Positions 34,460 to 43,480 of a stretch of DNA of 64,000 bases are shown piece by piece. The DNA lies in assembly GCF_002261425.1 (NCBI RefSeq), contig NZ_NEVJ01000003.1, positions 3,038,001 through 3,102,000 on the forward strand, written 5' to 3'. The notes beneath the pieces were generated by a model that saw only the letters and a list, made by a program, of their open reading frames with translations, was not told the DNA's origin and searched no databases. Position numbers and translations under genes: made by a program. This stretch comes from Bordetella genomosp. 9. GTDB taxonomy: Bacteria; Pseudomonadota; Gammaproteobacteria; Burkholderiales; Burkholderiaceae_B. Positions within the stretch are counted from its first letter, which is position 1; the number at the start of each line of letters is the position of its first letter.

Positions 34460-34786
34460 TCAGCGCCTGACCAGCGTTGCCTGCAGCGTGCCGAAGTTGG
34501 CGAGCTGACGGATCGCGGTACGCGCATCGTCGAGCGACGCGTAGCGCTCCATGATGCGCATCGGGACCAGGTTCACGGTGTGGGGCGGAGCGTCTTCGAC
34601 GATCCTGACCCGCCCACCCGCGATCAGGCTGACGATCTGGAAGACGGCCTTGGGTTTGCCGTAGAACAGGTAGTCATAGGTTTCAGCGATGCCGGCTTCG
34701 GCCGGCGGCTCGCTGCGATAGACCCCCGGCCTGCTGGTCAGGACCACGTAGCCATCGGCGTCCCCGCCCGTCGACGTACCCATCAT
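34460..34786 (-). CDS. Small protein of unknown function in the oxidase operon
   Basis: 108 residues, no family recognised. ATG 34786 overlaps the upstream ferredoxin stop by four bases, so it is translationally coupled. The sequence starts MMGTSTGGDADGYVVLTSRPG and contains ETYDYLFYGKPKAVFQIV, GGRVRIVEDAPPHTVNLVP and a C-terminal helix with RYASLDDARTAIRQLANFG. It is soluble, without cysteine clusters or signal peptide, and looks like a compact alpha/beta domain. Being between two ferredoxins it may be an effector or coupling protein of the oxygenase, like the small regulatory components of diiron monooxygenases, but that is inference. Confidence 0.8.
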   Translation of the reverse strand: MMGTSTGGDADGYVVLTSRPGVYRSEPPAEAGIAETYDYLFYGKPKAVFQIVSLIAGGRVRIVEDAPPHTVNLVPMRIMERYASLDDARTAIRQLANFGTLQATLVRR

Positions 34787-35085
34787 GCTTCGCCGTCGTC
34801 CTGGGCCAGCTCGATGTCGGCCGTCAGCCAGAGCTGGCAGGCCAGGCGGTAGCCCTGGTCCAGCCGCTCGCCCAGCTGTTTTTTCTCCTTCCAGTTCGGC
34901 GGCGGCAGATGTTCGGCGCCCGTCAGCACCCGGCAGGCGCACTTGGCGCACTTGCCCATGCCGCACTCATAGCGCAGATGCGGATAGGGAAAGCGCTTGA
35001 TACCCGCGCGCACGACCAGGTTGGCGTTGTCCTGGACGACGTCCGTATAGCTGCGGCCGGCTTTATGGAATACGACGGTGGGCAT
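34783..35085 (-). CDS. [2Fe-2S] ferredoxin (second)
   Basis: 100-residue plant-type ferredoxin. Cluster cysteines are C41, C46, C49 and C83 (YECGMGKCAKC and LACQ), with a spare C51. The N-terminal VVFHKAGRSYTDVVQD strand region and the Lys/Glu-rich loop before the last cysteine differ from the other ferredoxin, so this is not a recent duplicate. It follows the oxidase gene by 14 bases and overlaps the 108-residue gene, which indicates a shared transcript and matched amounts. Confidence 0.9.
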   Translation of the reverse strand: MPTVVFHKAGRSYTDVVQDNANLVVRAGIKRFPYPHLRYECGMGKCAKCACRVLTGAEHLPPPNWKEKKQLGERLDQGYRLACQLWLTADIELAQDDGEA

Positions 35086-35099
35086 GGCTGATCCGCGGC

Positions 35100-35831
35100 T
35101 CAGGCGGCCATCTGCAACTCAGGCAGCGGGATATCCTGCTGGACGTAGTCGGTGTACAGCGCCGTGGTGTACAGCAGGCGCATCTGCGCGCCGATTTCAC
35201 AGATCTTCAGGCAACGCTGCTGCAGCTCCACCGTATTGGCGTGCTCCAGGACGATCTGGTAACCCCGTTCGCCGTGGATCTCGTCCGACACGATGTGCAG
35301 GTCGAAGAACTCGACTTCTTCGTCGCTGAAGCCGTATTTGTCCCGCAGCGTGGGCGTCTGCTTGCGATAGATCGACGGCACCTGCGACTCCAGGCCGACG
35401 ACCAGGCCCGCCACGGCCACGATGGGGTCCTCGCGCATGGCGACGGCATAACACCAGCTTTGCAGCGCCCGCGTGGTCGGCGACATATTGTCGGGGTTGG
35501 TGACCCGTTCACGCGTGGTGCCGCAGGCTTCGGCGAAACGAATCAACAGATCGGTATGGCGATCCCCGCCGATTTCCTCTTCGTACATATTGGCGAGCAG
35601 GAAGTCCTTGGCCTCGGTATAGCCGTCCGGCGTCCTGGCATACAGGTATCCCAGATAATCGGCGAAGGGACCGACGTAGTGGTAGTGGTTCTCGGCCCAG
35701 CGGCAGAGATGCTCGCGGGTGAGCTTGCCGCTCGCCCAGGCGATGCTGAAGGGCGACGCGTTCGCGCTCTTTCCCTTGATGGCGTTTTCCAGGGCAGTTC
35801 GGAATGCGTCTCGGCTCATGAGTTCGGCCAT
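35100..35831 (-). CDS. Heme-oxygenase-like diiron oxidase (PqqC/CADD fold)
   Basis: 243-residue all-helical protein of the PqqC/TenA-like superfamily. The diiron ligands of the CADD/UndA/SznF class are complete: E85 and H92 (EEEIGGDRH), E148 (GLESQVP), H179, D183 and H186 (HIVSDEIH). Spacings 7, 56, 31, 4 and 3 are close to those of chlamydial CADD. PqqC itself lacks this metal set, so the name PqqC would mislead. The enzyme should bind two irons and activate O2 to oxidise, cleave or decarboxylate a small acid or amine. ATG 35831 has a CAGGAG ribosome site and is the first gene of the operon with two ferredoxins and the 108-residue protein. Substrate unknown. Confidence 0.88.
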   Translation of the reverse strand: MAELMSRDAFRTALENAIKGKSANASPFSIAWASGKLTREHLCRWAENHYHYVGPFADYLGYLYARTPDGYTEAKDFLLANMYEEEIGGDRHTDLLIRFAEACGTTRERVTNPDNMSPTTRALQSWCYAVAMREDPIVAVAGLVVGLESQVPSIYRKQTPTLRDKYGFSDEEVEFFDLHIVSDEIHGERGYQIVLEHANTVELQQRCLKICEIGAQMRLLYTTALYTDYVQQDIPLPELQMAA

Positions 35832-35889
35832 GGCAGGCTCCTGATTCGGCGTTGGGCTGGCCCACCGGGGTGTGGATCCATTACGGAAC

Positions 35890-35904
35890 ATTGTATACCG
35901 TATT
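35890..35904 (-). promoter_or_regulatory. Shared TATACA motif before the diiron oxidase operon
   Basis: Plus-strand ATTGTATACCGTATT; in gene direction AATACGGTATACAAT. It is 59 bases before the start codon, shares 12 consecutive bases with the aldehyde dehydrogenase site and may cover the -10 box. Confidence 0.6.
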
Positions 35905-36001
35905 CTTTAGGCAACACCTAGGGGAAACGCGTAGCAGAAGCACCCCGAACCAGGAGGCGCGGGCTATAATGACAGCAACTTGAACGCAATTAGTATTTAC
36001 C

Positions 36002-36229
36002 ATGAGTAACCTCGACACCCCCCGCCAGACTCCTTCGGAGCAATACCAATCCGTACGCATCGGTGAACAAATGCGTGTGCACCTGGAACGCCGGGCAGCC
36101 ATTCGCCGCGCGGTCCCGCTGCTGCCGCGCCGTTGGGCGGAACTGTTCGCCCTGTGGCGCCGTCCCGCGGGTGGCGACTCGGGCAAGGCGGGCGCGCCGG
36201 AAGGAAAGCTGGCGCCGCACGCCCGCTGA
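36002..36229 (+). CDS. Small basic protein of unknown function
   Basis: 75 residues, no family recognised. The C-terminal half is Arg-rich and partly helical (MRVHLERRAAIRRAV, RRWAELFALWRR). No signal peptide. Third-position G/C bias is strong, and a TATAAT hexamer at 35965-35970 stands about 32 bases before the ATG, with no clear -35. It is divergent from the oxidase operon. Probably a real gene but supported only by bias and promoter. Confidence 0.5.
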   Translation: MSNLDTPRQTPSEQYQSVRIGEQMRVHLERRAAIRRAVPLLPRRWAELFALWRRPAGGDSGKAGAPEGKLAPHAR

Positions 36230-36326
36230 TATCGCGACTGAATATAGAGTGCAGGCTCGCCCCGCCGGCTGGCGGGGCACGGCGCTTGCTCCTTCGTCGG
36301 TTCCAACAACCGGCAAGGAGATTCAC

Positions 36327-36716
36327 ATGAAGCTACGCCGTCTCACGCCCGCCTTGACTCTGGCAGCCCTGCTCGCCGCTGGTGGTGCTTACGCCCAGTC
36401 GTCGGCTCCGACTACGCCTTCCACGACGCCGAACGACTCAACCGCGACCCCGCCGAACAACCCCAAGGTTCCCCCGGGCACGGCGTCGCCCCCGGTAAAT
36501 TCGACCGCCACGCCGCAGTCGAACACGGGCATGGGCACCAGCACCAAGAAGAACGGCATGCACAATGGTTCCCACACCAAGAGCAAGAGTGGCACCACGC
36601 ATCACTCCGGCACGCGGAATTCCACCGGCAACTCCAGCTCCATGAGCGGCGATACGTCGACCTCGGGTTCGGCTCAACCGTCGAAGTCGGTCCCCGCGAC
36701 GGGCTCGGGCAAGTAA
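36327..36716 (+). CDS. Secreted Ser/Thr/Pro-rich protein
   Basis: 129 residues. ATG 36327 follows AAGGAG and opens a signal peptide (RLTPALTLAALLAAGGAYA) with cleavage before QSS. The mature part is almost wholly low-complexity: Thr/Pro/Ser/Asn runs in the first half (PSTTPNDSTATPP), then a Lys/His/Ser-rich middle (KKNGMHNGSHTKSKSG) and Ser/Thr end. It should be disordered and periplasmic or surface-exposed. No catalytic domain. A strong terminator follows. Confidence 0.75.
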   Translation: MKLRRLTPALTLAALLAAGGAYAQSSAPTTPSTTPNDSTATPPNNPKVPPGTASPPVNSTATPQSNTGMGTSTKKNGMHNGSHTKSKSGTTHHSGTRNSTGNSSSMSGDTSTSGSAQPSKSVPATGSGK

Positions 36717-36741
36717 TTCCGCCCGGCCTCGCAGGCCACCG

Positions 36742-36771
36742 GCCGGCCGATTCCGGCCGGCTCTTCATTTT
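36742..36771 (+). terminator. Rho-independent terminator
   Basis: GCCGGCCG and CGGCCGGC form an eight-base perfect stem around ATTC, followed by TCTTCATTTT, 25 bases after the secreted-protein stop. Confidence 0.75.
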
Positions 36772-36843
36772 CGCCACCGCTACGCAAAGCCGGGCAAGGC
36801 CACTTGCCTGGCAGCGGTGCGCGTAACGTGCAGGAGGGCAAGC

Positions 36844-37107
36844 ATGGGGACGTTTGCGCACAAGACCCACGCCCGGGTCGAAGACGACGTCATCGTCTTT
36901 TCCCTGTCCCTGAATGGGGAAGAACGCCAGTTCGAGATTTCCGGAGACGCGCTGCGTGAATATTTCGGCGCGGAAGATAACTCCGGCAGCGCATTGTTGC
37001 GCGCGTTCGAACGCGGCTGCGACAAAATCCAGTCTGTCGCCGAGGCCGCGTTCAACACCCCGACAGATGGCGTGACCACGCTGGGTACCGGCGATTTCGA
37101 CAATTGA
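36844..37107 (+). CDS. DUF1488-family protein
   Basis: 87 residues, small soluble protein of the DUF1488 type. ATG 36844 has a GCAGGAGGG ribosome site; an in-frame GTG at 36817 is less likely. Segments VIVFSLSLNGEERQFEISGDALREYFG and LLRAFERGCDKIQSVAEAAF resemble the family, in which a short beta-sheet precedes a helix. Function unknown. It stands alone between the secreted protein and opgG. Confidence 0.7.
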   Translation: MGTFAHKTHARVEDDVIVFSLSLNGEERQFEISGDALREYFGAEDNSGSALLRAFERGCDKIQSVAEAAFNTPTDGVTTLGTGDFDN

Positions 37108-37121
37108 ACGCACCGGACCTG

Positions 37122-37160
37122 CCTGCCGCGCCTGGCGAAATACCCGACAGGCGCGGCGGG
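37122..37160 (+). terminator. Long hairpin after the DUF1488 gene
   Basis: CCTGCCGCGCCTG and CAGGCGCGGCGGG make a 13-base stem with one G-T pair around a 13-base loop, 14 bases after the stop codon. No T-run follows, so it may act with Rho or protect the mRNA end. A second small hairpin AATACG-TGAC-CGTATT lies at 37198-37213. The remaining bases up to opgG (37389) show no gene. Confidence 0.4.
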
Positions 37161-37388
37161 GCGCCAAATAACCGCCACCGATCCCGGCCACAATAACAAT
37201 ACGTGACCGTATTTTGACGGCGAGAGCGGCGCAGGAAACCGGAGAAAATCGGCCCGCGAACGCATGATGCCGCGCAAAAAATTATTTCAGGTTTGACAGG
37301 ACGCCGACCCAATCGGAGGGGACATTGTGCAAAAATCGCGCTGTCACATCGCATTCCGCCCCACCCTTGGAGCCAGAGGCAATCCCAC

Positions 37389-38975
37389 GTGTTTGCGTAT
37401 TCTTCCCGCCGGTTGACCGGCGCACTGTCCGCGCTTTGCGTGTCGATGGCCGCCTTTGCCGGCATGGGCATCGGCCAATCCGCCCACGCGTTTTCCTTCT
37501 TCGATGTCATGAAGCAGGCCCGCGACCTGGCGGACCAAAGCTACAAGGCGCCGGAACCCAATCTTCCCGATTCCCTGCAGGAATTGAAATTCGCCGGTTA
37601 TCAGCAGGTGCGGTTCAAGAATGACCACCTGTACTGGGGAAACGCGGGGACCAAATTCACGCTGGGTTTCTATCACGAGGGCATGCATTTCAATACGCCG
37701 GTCAAGATCAATGAGATCGACGCGGCCGGCGTGCATGAAATCAAGTTCAATCCCGACGACTTCGATTATGGCAATCTGAAGCTCGATGCCGCGGCGCTGA
37801 AAAACCTGGGCTTCGCGGGATTCCGCGTGCTGTATCCGGTCAATAGCAAGGACAAGAAGGACGACGAACTGGCCTCGTTCCTGGGCGCCAGCTATTTCCG
37901 CGTGATCGGCAAGGGCCAGAACTATGGCCTGTCCGCCCGCGGCCTGGCCATCGATACCGCGCTGCCGTCGGGAGAGGAATTCCCCCGCTTCCGCGAATAC
38001 TGGATCGCCCGGCCGTCGCCGGAAGACACCACGCTGACCATCTACGCCTTGCTGGATTCGCCGCGCGCGACGGGCGCCTTTCGTTTCCTGTTGCGTCCCA
38101 ATGACGCGAATACCATCGTCGATGTGAAGTCGCGCATCTTCCTGCGCGATCAGGTCGGCCGCCTGGGTATCGCGCCGCTGACCAGCATGTTCCTCTTTGG
38201 CTCGAACCAGCCGTCCCAGGTGGTGAATTACCGCCCGGAAATGCACGACTCCGATGGCCTGGCCATACACACCGGCAACGACGAATGGCTGTGGCGCCCC
38301 CTGGTCAACCCGCGCCGTCTCGCCGTCAGCGCCTTCAGCGTGGAAAACCCGCGCGGTTTCGGCCTGCTGCAGCGCGGCCGCGATTTCAGCCGCTATGAAG
38401 ACCTGGACGACCGCTACGACAAGCGCCCCAGCCTGTGGATAGAGCCGCAGGGCGATTGGGGCAAGGGCAGCGTCCAGCTCGTGGAAATTCCCACAAAAGA
38501 TGAAACCAACGACAACATCGTGGCCTTCTGGGTGCCGGACAAGCAGCCGGCCAAGGGCGACCCGCTGGATCTGACCTACCGGATGGTCTGGACGTTGGAC
38601 GAAAAGAAAGTGCACGACACCCCGCTGGCCTGGGTGATGCAGACGCGCCGTTCGCGCGATGAAGTGAAAGGCCCGGATCTTATCCGCCGCTCCGACGGCA
38701 GCATCGCCTACATCATCGACTTCGTCGGGCCGTCCCTGCAGTCGCTGCCGGCCGATGCCACCATCACGGCGGATACCTGGGTGGATGGCAATGGACAGAT
38801 CGTGGAAAACAGCGTGCGGCCCAACCCCGTGACGGGCGGGCGCCGCCTGACGCTGCGCGTGAACGTCAAGGATCCCACCAAGCCGGTGGAAATGCGGGCT
38901 TTTCTGACGAACGGTCAAGCGCCCCTGTCGGAAACCTGGACTTATCGCATTCCGAATGAACCTGAAGCCAAATAA
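37389..38975 (+). CDS. opgG: Glucan biosynthesis protein OpgG
   Basis: 528-residue periplasmic protein needed for branching of osmoregulated periplasmic glucans. Start is GTG 37389 behind AGAGG; it opens a signal peptide ([24 protein letters not shown]). The mature N-terminus [21 protein letters not shown] and [51 protein letters not shown] and [15 protein letters not shown] segments match OpgG. The C-terminal Ig-like domain ends at LSETWTYRI. It overlaps opgH by 20 bases, which fixes them as an operon. Confidence 0.94.
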   Translation: MFAYSSRRLTGALSALCVSMAAFAGMGIGQSAHAFSFFDVMKQARDLADQSYKAPEPNLPDSLQELKFAGYQQVRFKNDHLYWGNAGTKFTLGFYHEGMHFNTPVKINEIDAAGVHEIKFNPDDFDYGNLKLDAAALKNLGFAGFRVLYPVNSKDKKDDELASFLGASYFRVIGKGQNYGLSARGLAIDTALPSGEEFPRFREYWIARPSPEDTTLTIYALLDSPRATGAFRFLLRPNDANTIVDVKSRIFLRDQVGRLGIAPLTSMFLFGSNQPSQVVNYRPEMHDSDGLAIHTGNDEWLWRPLVNPRRLAVSAFSVENPRGFGLLQRGRDFSRYEDLDDRYDKRPSLWIEPQGDWGKGSVQLVEIPTKDETNDNIVAFWVPDKQPAKGDPLDLTYRMVWTLDEKKVHDTPLAWVMQTRRSRDEVKGPDLIRRSDGSIAYIIDFVGPSLQSLPADATITADTWVDGNGQIVENSVRPNPVTGGRRLTLRVNVKDPTKPVEMRAFLTNGQAPLSETWTYRIPNEPEAK

Positions 38976-41490
38976 CAGCCTGCCCGGCGCCGACGCGGTC
39001 GAAGACTACCTCGCGCGTCTGGCGCTTCCGCCCGAAACCCGAGCCGCCACGCAGGAACGCGCGGCGGCGGCGGCGGAAGAAGGCCGGTCCGCCCTGGACG
39101 CGATCCACCGATCCCTGGCCGGCGACGATACGCTGGGCGGCGATCCGGTGCTGGCGTCGGGCATGGAACGCTTGCGGGTCGCCGAAGGCAACGATCCCGA
39201 TATCGCCGGCATGGCCCGGCAGCTGCCTGATTCGGGCGTCTGCCTGGCATCAGCGCCGCCGCTGAACCGCACGGCGATGTCGCCGGAACCCTGGGTACCC
39301 AATCCCATTGCGCGTTTCTGGCGTCGCCTGCGCGGACAGGGCCCGCATATGTCCGACGACTATATGGCGACCGCGCCGCGCATGGATCCGCGCTGGCGCC
39401 AGGCCGGCAGCCGGCGCCGGATGTGCCTGGTGACCATGGTGGCGCTGCAGACCGTGATCGCCACGTATTACATGAAGGGCGTGCTGCCCTATCAGGGCAA
39501 GCAGATCCTGGAAGTCGGCATCCTGTTCCTGTTCGCCCTGCTGTTCTGTTGGGTGTCGGCCGGCTTCTGGACGGCCATGATGGGCTTCCTGCAGCTGCTG
39601 ATCGGCCGCGACCGCTACAGCATTTCGGCGCGCGGCACGGAAGACGCCCCCATCGACCCGTCGGCGCGCACGGCGATCGTCATGCCGATCTGCAACGAGG
39701 ACGTCTCGCGGGTATTCGCGGGCCTGCGCGCGACCTATGAATCGCTGGCCCAGACCGACGCGATGGACCACTTCGATATCTTCGTCCTGAGCGACAGCTA
39801 CAAGGCCGATATCTGCGTGGCGGAACAGCGTGCCTGGGTGGACCTGTGCAAGGCGGTCAAGGGCTTCGGGCGCATCTTCTATCGGCGCCGCCGGCGGCGG
39901 GTCAAGCGCAAGAGCGGCAACATCGACGATTTCTGCCGCCGCTGGGGCGGCAACTATCGCTACATGATCGTGCTGGACGCGGACAGCGTCATGACCGGCG
40001 AGTGCCTGAAGCGGCTGGTCCAGCTGATGGAAGCCAGCCCGGACGCCGGCATTATCCAGAGCGCGCCGCAGGCCAGCGGCATGGACAGCCTGTATGCGCG
40101 CATCCAGCAGTTCGCCACGCGGGTCTACGGGCCCCTGTTCACGGCCGGCATGCATTACTGGCAGCTGGGCGAATCGCACTACTGGGGCCATAACGCCATC
40201 ATCCGGCTGGCGCCGTTCATGCGGCATTGCGTACTGGCCCCGCTGCCGGGCAAGGGCGCCTTCGCGGGCGCCATCCTGTCGCACGATTTCGTCGAAGCGG
40301 CGCTGATGCGGCGCGCGGGCTGGGGCGTGTGGATCGCCTACGACCTGCCGGGCAGCTACGAGGAATTGCCGCCCAATCTGCTGGAAGAGGTGCAGCGCGA
40401 CCAGCGATGGTGCCACGGCAACCTGATGAACTTCCGGCTGTTCTTCATCCAGGGCTTCCATCCCGTGCACCGCGCGGTGTTCCTGACGGGCGTGATGTCG
40501 TATCTGTCGGCGCCGCTCTGGTTCCTGTTCCTGCTGCTGTCCACGGCCCTGCTGGCGGTGCATACCCTGACGGAGCCGCAGTACTTCGTCGAACCGCGCC
40601 AGTTGTTCCCGATCTGGCCGCAATGGCATCCCGACAAGGCCATCGCGCTGTTCTCGACCACCTTCGTGCTGCTGTTCCTGCCCAAGGTGCTGGGTGTGGT
40701 GCTGGTGTGGGCGCGTGGCGCGCGCCTGTTCGGCGGTCGCCAGAAGGCCTTGGCCAGCATGCTGATGGAAGTGCTGTTCTCCATGTTGCTGGCACCGGTG
40801 CGGATGCTGTTCCACACGCGTTTCGTGGTGGCGGCATTCCTGGGACTTTCGGCCAAGTGGATCTCGCCCGCGCGGGACAACGACCGAACCACCTGGGGCG
40901 ACGCTTTCAGGCGCCACGGTTCGCAGACCTTGCTGGGCATATGCTGGGCCGGGCTGGTGGCGTGGCTGAACCCGGTTTTCCTGCTCTGGATGGCGCCCAT
41001 CCTGGCGGCGCTGCTGCTGATCATTCCGCTGTCGGTCTATTCGAGCCGGGTCGACCTGGGCCGGCGCGCCTACCTGGCGCGGTTCTTCCGGATTCCGGAG
41101 GAAACCCAGCCGCCGACCGAATTGCAGGCGACGCGCCGCTATACCGCGCAGAACCGCAGCGGGCAGCATGCGCCGGACTTCGAGGATGCCGTCGTGGATC
41201 CGGGCGTCAACGCGCTGGCCTGCGCGATGGCGACCGCGCGGCACAAGCCCAATCCGCTGAACGAAGCGTTCCGCCGCCAGCAGGTCGAGCACGTGATGGA
41301 ATATGGGGTGGATGCCCTGTCCGAGCCGCAGAAGATCAAGCTGCTGGACGATCCCGTGGTGTTGAGCCATGTCCACGAGGCAATCTGGCGCAGCCGGGAA
41401 GAACACGCGGTGCAACTGCGCGAACGCACCGCTCCGCGCGAAACACCCGCCGCGACGCTGGAATCCGTCGAAACGGCGCCGGCGCTTTGA
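38956..41490 (+). CDS. opgH: Glucan biosynthesis glucosyltransferase OpgH
   Basis: 844-residue inner-membrane family 2 glucosyltransferase that polymerises the glucan backbone from UDP-glucose. Membrane segments flank a cytoplasmic GT domain with [16 protein letters not shown], the DxD-type [11 protein letters not shown], and the [10 protein letters not shown] product-binding motif. Several helices follow (about residues 500-700), including [16 protein letters not shown]. The N-terminal 140 residues are hydrophilic, as in E. coli OpgH, where this part also affects cell division. Start overlaps opgG. Confidence 0.95.
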   Translation: MNLKPNNSLPGADAVEDYLARLALPPETRAATQERAAAAAEEGRSALDAIHRSLAGDDTLGGDPVLASGMERLRVAEGNDPDIAGMARQLPDSGVCLASAPPLNRTAMSPEPWVPNPIARFWRRLRGQGPHMSDDYMATAPRMDPRWRQAGSRRRMCLVTMVALQTVIATYYMKGVLPYQGKQILEVGILFLFALLFCWVSAGFWTAMMGFLQLLIGRDRYSISARGTEDAPIDPSARTAIVMPICNEDVSRVFAGLRATYESLAQTDAMDHFDIFVLSDSYKADICVAEQRAWVDLCKAVKGFGRIFYRRRRRRVKRKSGNIDDFCRRWGGNYRYMIVLDADSVMTGECLKRLVQLMEASPDAGIIQSAPQASGMDSLYARIQQFATRVYGPLFTAGMHYWQLGESHYWGHNAIIRLAPFMRHCVLAPLPGKGAFAGAILSHDFVEAALMRRAGWGVWIAYDLPGSYEELPPNLLEEVQRDQRWCHGNLMNFRLFFIQGFHPVHRAVFLTGVMSYLSAPLWFLFLLLSTALLAVHTLTEPQYFVEPRQLFPIWPQWHPDKAIALFSTTFVLLFLPKVLGVVLVWARGARLFGGRQKALASMLMEVLFSMLLAPVRMLFHTRFVVAAFLGLSAKWISPARDNDRTTWGDAFRRHGSQTLLGICWAGLVAWLNPVFLLWMAPILAALLLIIPLSVYSSRVDLGRRAYLARFFRIPEETQPPTELQATRRYTAQNRSGQHAPDFEDAVVDPGVNALACAMATARHKPNPLNEAFRRQQVEHVMEYGVDALSEPQKIKLLDDPVVLSHVHEAIWRSREEHAVQLRERTAPRETPAATLESVETAPAL

Positions 41491-41535
41491 GTCGCCACCG
41501 GCGGCCGGCGTCAGCCGGGCCGCCGGCCGCGCTTG

Positions 41536-42486
41536 TCACAGGGTGCGGATGGGCGCCCCGGCGGCCCAGGCCTTGATGGCCTCCAGCACATTCCGATAGA
41601 AGGCCTTGAAGTTGTCGGCGCTGACATAGCCCAGATGGGGCGTCAGCACGACGTTCTTCAATTGGCGCACGGGGTCGTCCGCCGGCAGCGGTTCGACCGG
41701 GAAGACGTCCAGGCCCGCACCACCGATGCGCCGGTTGCGCAACGCATCCATGAGCGCGTCCTGATCCACCAGCCCGGCGCGCGAGGTATTGACCAGGAAG
41801 GCGGTGGGCTTCATGGCGGCGATGCTGGCCGCATCCACCACGCCGCGCGTGGACGCCGACAGGATCAAATGCACGCTGATGACGTCGGCGGTCGCGAAAA
41901 GCTCCTGCTTGTCGACGTAGCGCGCGCCGCCCTGCTCGGCACGCTCCGGCGTCAGGTTCGGGCTCCAGGCCACGACGTCCATGTCGAAGGCGCGGCCGAC
42001 GCGGGCCAGCGCGCTGCCCAGCTTGCCCAGGCCGACGACGCCCAGGCGCAGGCCCTTCAGCGAGACCGGCATGCCGGTCTGCCACAGGCCGCGGCGCATG
42101 TTGGCGTCTTCCGTGCAGATATTCTTGAACAGCGCCAGGATCAGCGCCCAGCTGAGCTCGGCGGTGGCATTCAAGCCGTTTTCCGAGCCCGGGGCGCCGG
42201 ACACGACGATGCCCCGCGCCTTGCAGGCCGCCAGGTCGACGGCGTTGTTGCGCAGGCCGGTCGTGACCAGCAGGCGCAGGTTCGGGAGGGCATTGACCAG
42301 TTCCGCCGGGAACGGCATGCGTTCGCGCATGATCACGATGACGTCGAAAGGCTGCAGCGCGGAAACGCGCTGGGACTCGGGCAGATGCTCGCGGAACACT
42401 TGCACGTCGGCCTGCGGCCCGAGCGATGCCCAGTCAGCGTAGTCCTGCGACACGCCGTGGTAGTCGTCAAGAATGGCAATCTTCAA
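41536..42486 (-). CDS. D-2-hydroxyacid dehydrogenase family protein
   Basis: 316-residue NAD(P)-dependent dehydrogenase of the D-isomer (SerA/GhrB) group. The Rossmann motif is VVGLGKLGSALARVG, about 150-164. Catalytic residues sit in NTSRAGLVDQ (Arg), GLDVFPVEPLP (Glu) and LTPHLGYVS (His). The N-terminal half carries the substrate domain (VTTGLRNNAVDLAACKARGI). No ACT domain, so it is not a full-length SerA. Substrate unknown; glyoxylate or hydroxypyruvate are common. It is the last of five minus-strand genes from apaG on. Confidence 0.9.
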   Translation of the reverse strand: MKIAILDDYHGVSQDYADWASLGPQADVQVFREHLPESQRVSALQPFDVIVIMRERMPFPAELVNALPNLRLLVTTGLRNNAVDLAACKARGIVVSGAPGSENGLNATAELSWALILALFKNICTEDANMRRGLWQTGMPVSLKGLRLGVVGLGKLGSALARVGRAFDMDVVAWSPNLTPERAEQGGARYVDKQELFATADVISVHLILSASTRGVVDAASIAAMKPTAFLVNTSRAGLVDQDALMDALRNRRIGGAGLDVFPVEPLPADDPVRQLKNVVLTPHLGYVSADNFKAFYRNVLEAIKAWAAGAPIRTL

Positions 42487-42534
42487 TGCCGTCTCCTGGT
42501 GGATGGATGGGGAATTCCGGAGCAGCGTGCCCGC

Positions 42535-43449
42535 TCAGCCGCCCTTCTTCGATGATTTGTCCAGATGCGCGAGCAGTTCGTCCTGCGGCAGCGCGCCGCT
42601 GACCCGGCTGCCGTCCGGGAAAAACAGCGTGGGGGTTCCACGCACCATCAATCGTTGTCCCAACGCCAGCACCTGGTCGATCGGCGCGTTGCAGTTGGCG
42701 GTCGCGGCGCCGGCCGGCGGCATCTTGCCGCGCACCATCCAGTCATCCCAGGCCTGTCCGGGCTTCTGCGCGCACCAGATATCACGGGCCTTGGTGCGCG
42801 AGTCGGGCGCCAGGATGGGGTAGATGAAGGTGTAGACGGTCAGGTTGGGGATGCCTTCCAGCGTATGGCGCAGCTGCTTGCAGTAACCGCAGTTGGGATC
42901 CTCGAAGATCGCGACGGCGCGCGAGCCGTCCCCGGTCACCCGCTTGACGGCCAGCTTCAAGGGCAACTGGTCGAACGAGATCGCGCCGATCTGCTCCTGC
43001 CGTTCACGCGTCACGTCCTGGCGGGTGGCCGCGTCGATCAGCGGGCCTTCCATCACCCAGCCCACTTTCGCGTCGGTGTAGATCAGGTCCATGCCGACCT
43101 GCACTTCGTACAGGCCGTAGGGCGTACGGTGCACGGCGGTGACGGTCAGGTCCGGGAAGCGCTGGCTGAACAGCGCGCCCACCTGATCGGTGTCGGCGGA
43201 GCCGCCCTGGCCGGTCGCGGTGCTGGTCACTTTCTCACCGGGGTTGGCGCCAGCGGTGCTGGTGACCTTGGCGGCGGGACCGCCGCCCGACGTACTGGTG
43301 ACCGTTTCCCCCGGCTGGGGCTGCCCCGCCGACTGGGTGGAAATCACCTTGTCCGCCGCGCTGGCTGAAGCCGGCGCGACGACCGCCGCCACGATGGTGG
43401 CCGCGGCGGCGGCAGCGCGAATGGCGGAAAGCCAGGCTGGGTTGTTCAT
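42535..43449 (-). CDS. dsbC: DsbC-like thiol:disulfide isomerase with N-terminal repeats
   Basis: 304-residue periplasmic protein. Signal peptide at 1-32 (VVAPASASA). Residues 33-82 are four copies of a roughly 12-residue unit built on K/T-V-x-S-T (DKVISTQS, GETVTSTS, AAKVTSTA, GEKVTSTA), an addition absent from E. coli DsbC. The DsbC dimerisation domain follows (ALFSQRFPDLTVTAVHRTPYGLYEV), then a thioredoxin fold with C187-G-Y-C190 and a cis-proline in VRGTPTLFF. It should reshuffle wrong disulfides. It is grouped with the hydroxyacid dehydrogenase and UbiH-type genes. Confidence 0.9.
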   Translation of the reverse strand: MNNPAWLSAIRAAAAAATIVAAVVAPASASAADKVISTQSAGQPQPGETVTSTSGGGPAAKVTSTAGANPGEKVTSTATGQGGSADTDQVGALFSQRFPDLTVTAVHRTPYGLYEVQVGMDLIYTDAKVGWVMEGPLIDAATRQDVTRERQEQIGAISFDQLPLKLAVKRVTGDGSRAVAIFEDPNCGYCKQLRHTLEGIPNLTVYTFIYPILAPDSRTKARDIWCAQKPGQAWDDWMVRGKMPPAGAATANCNAPIDQVLALGQRLMVRGTPTLFFPDGSRVSGALPQDELLAHLDKSSKKGG

Positions 43450-43480
43450 GTGGGAGACTCCTTGACACTCACCGGCGCGT

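Noticed and set aside
35100..35831. Annotation as PqqC (pyrroloquinoline quinone synthesis)
   Set aside because: No other pqq gene is near and the protein has the six diiron ligands that PqqC lacks.
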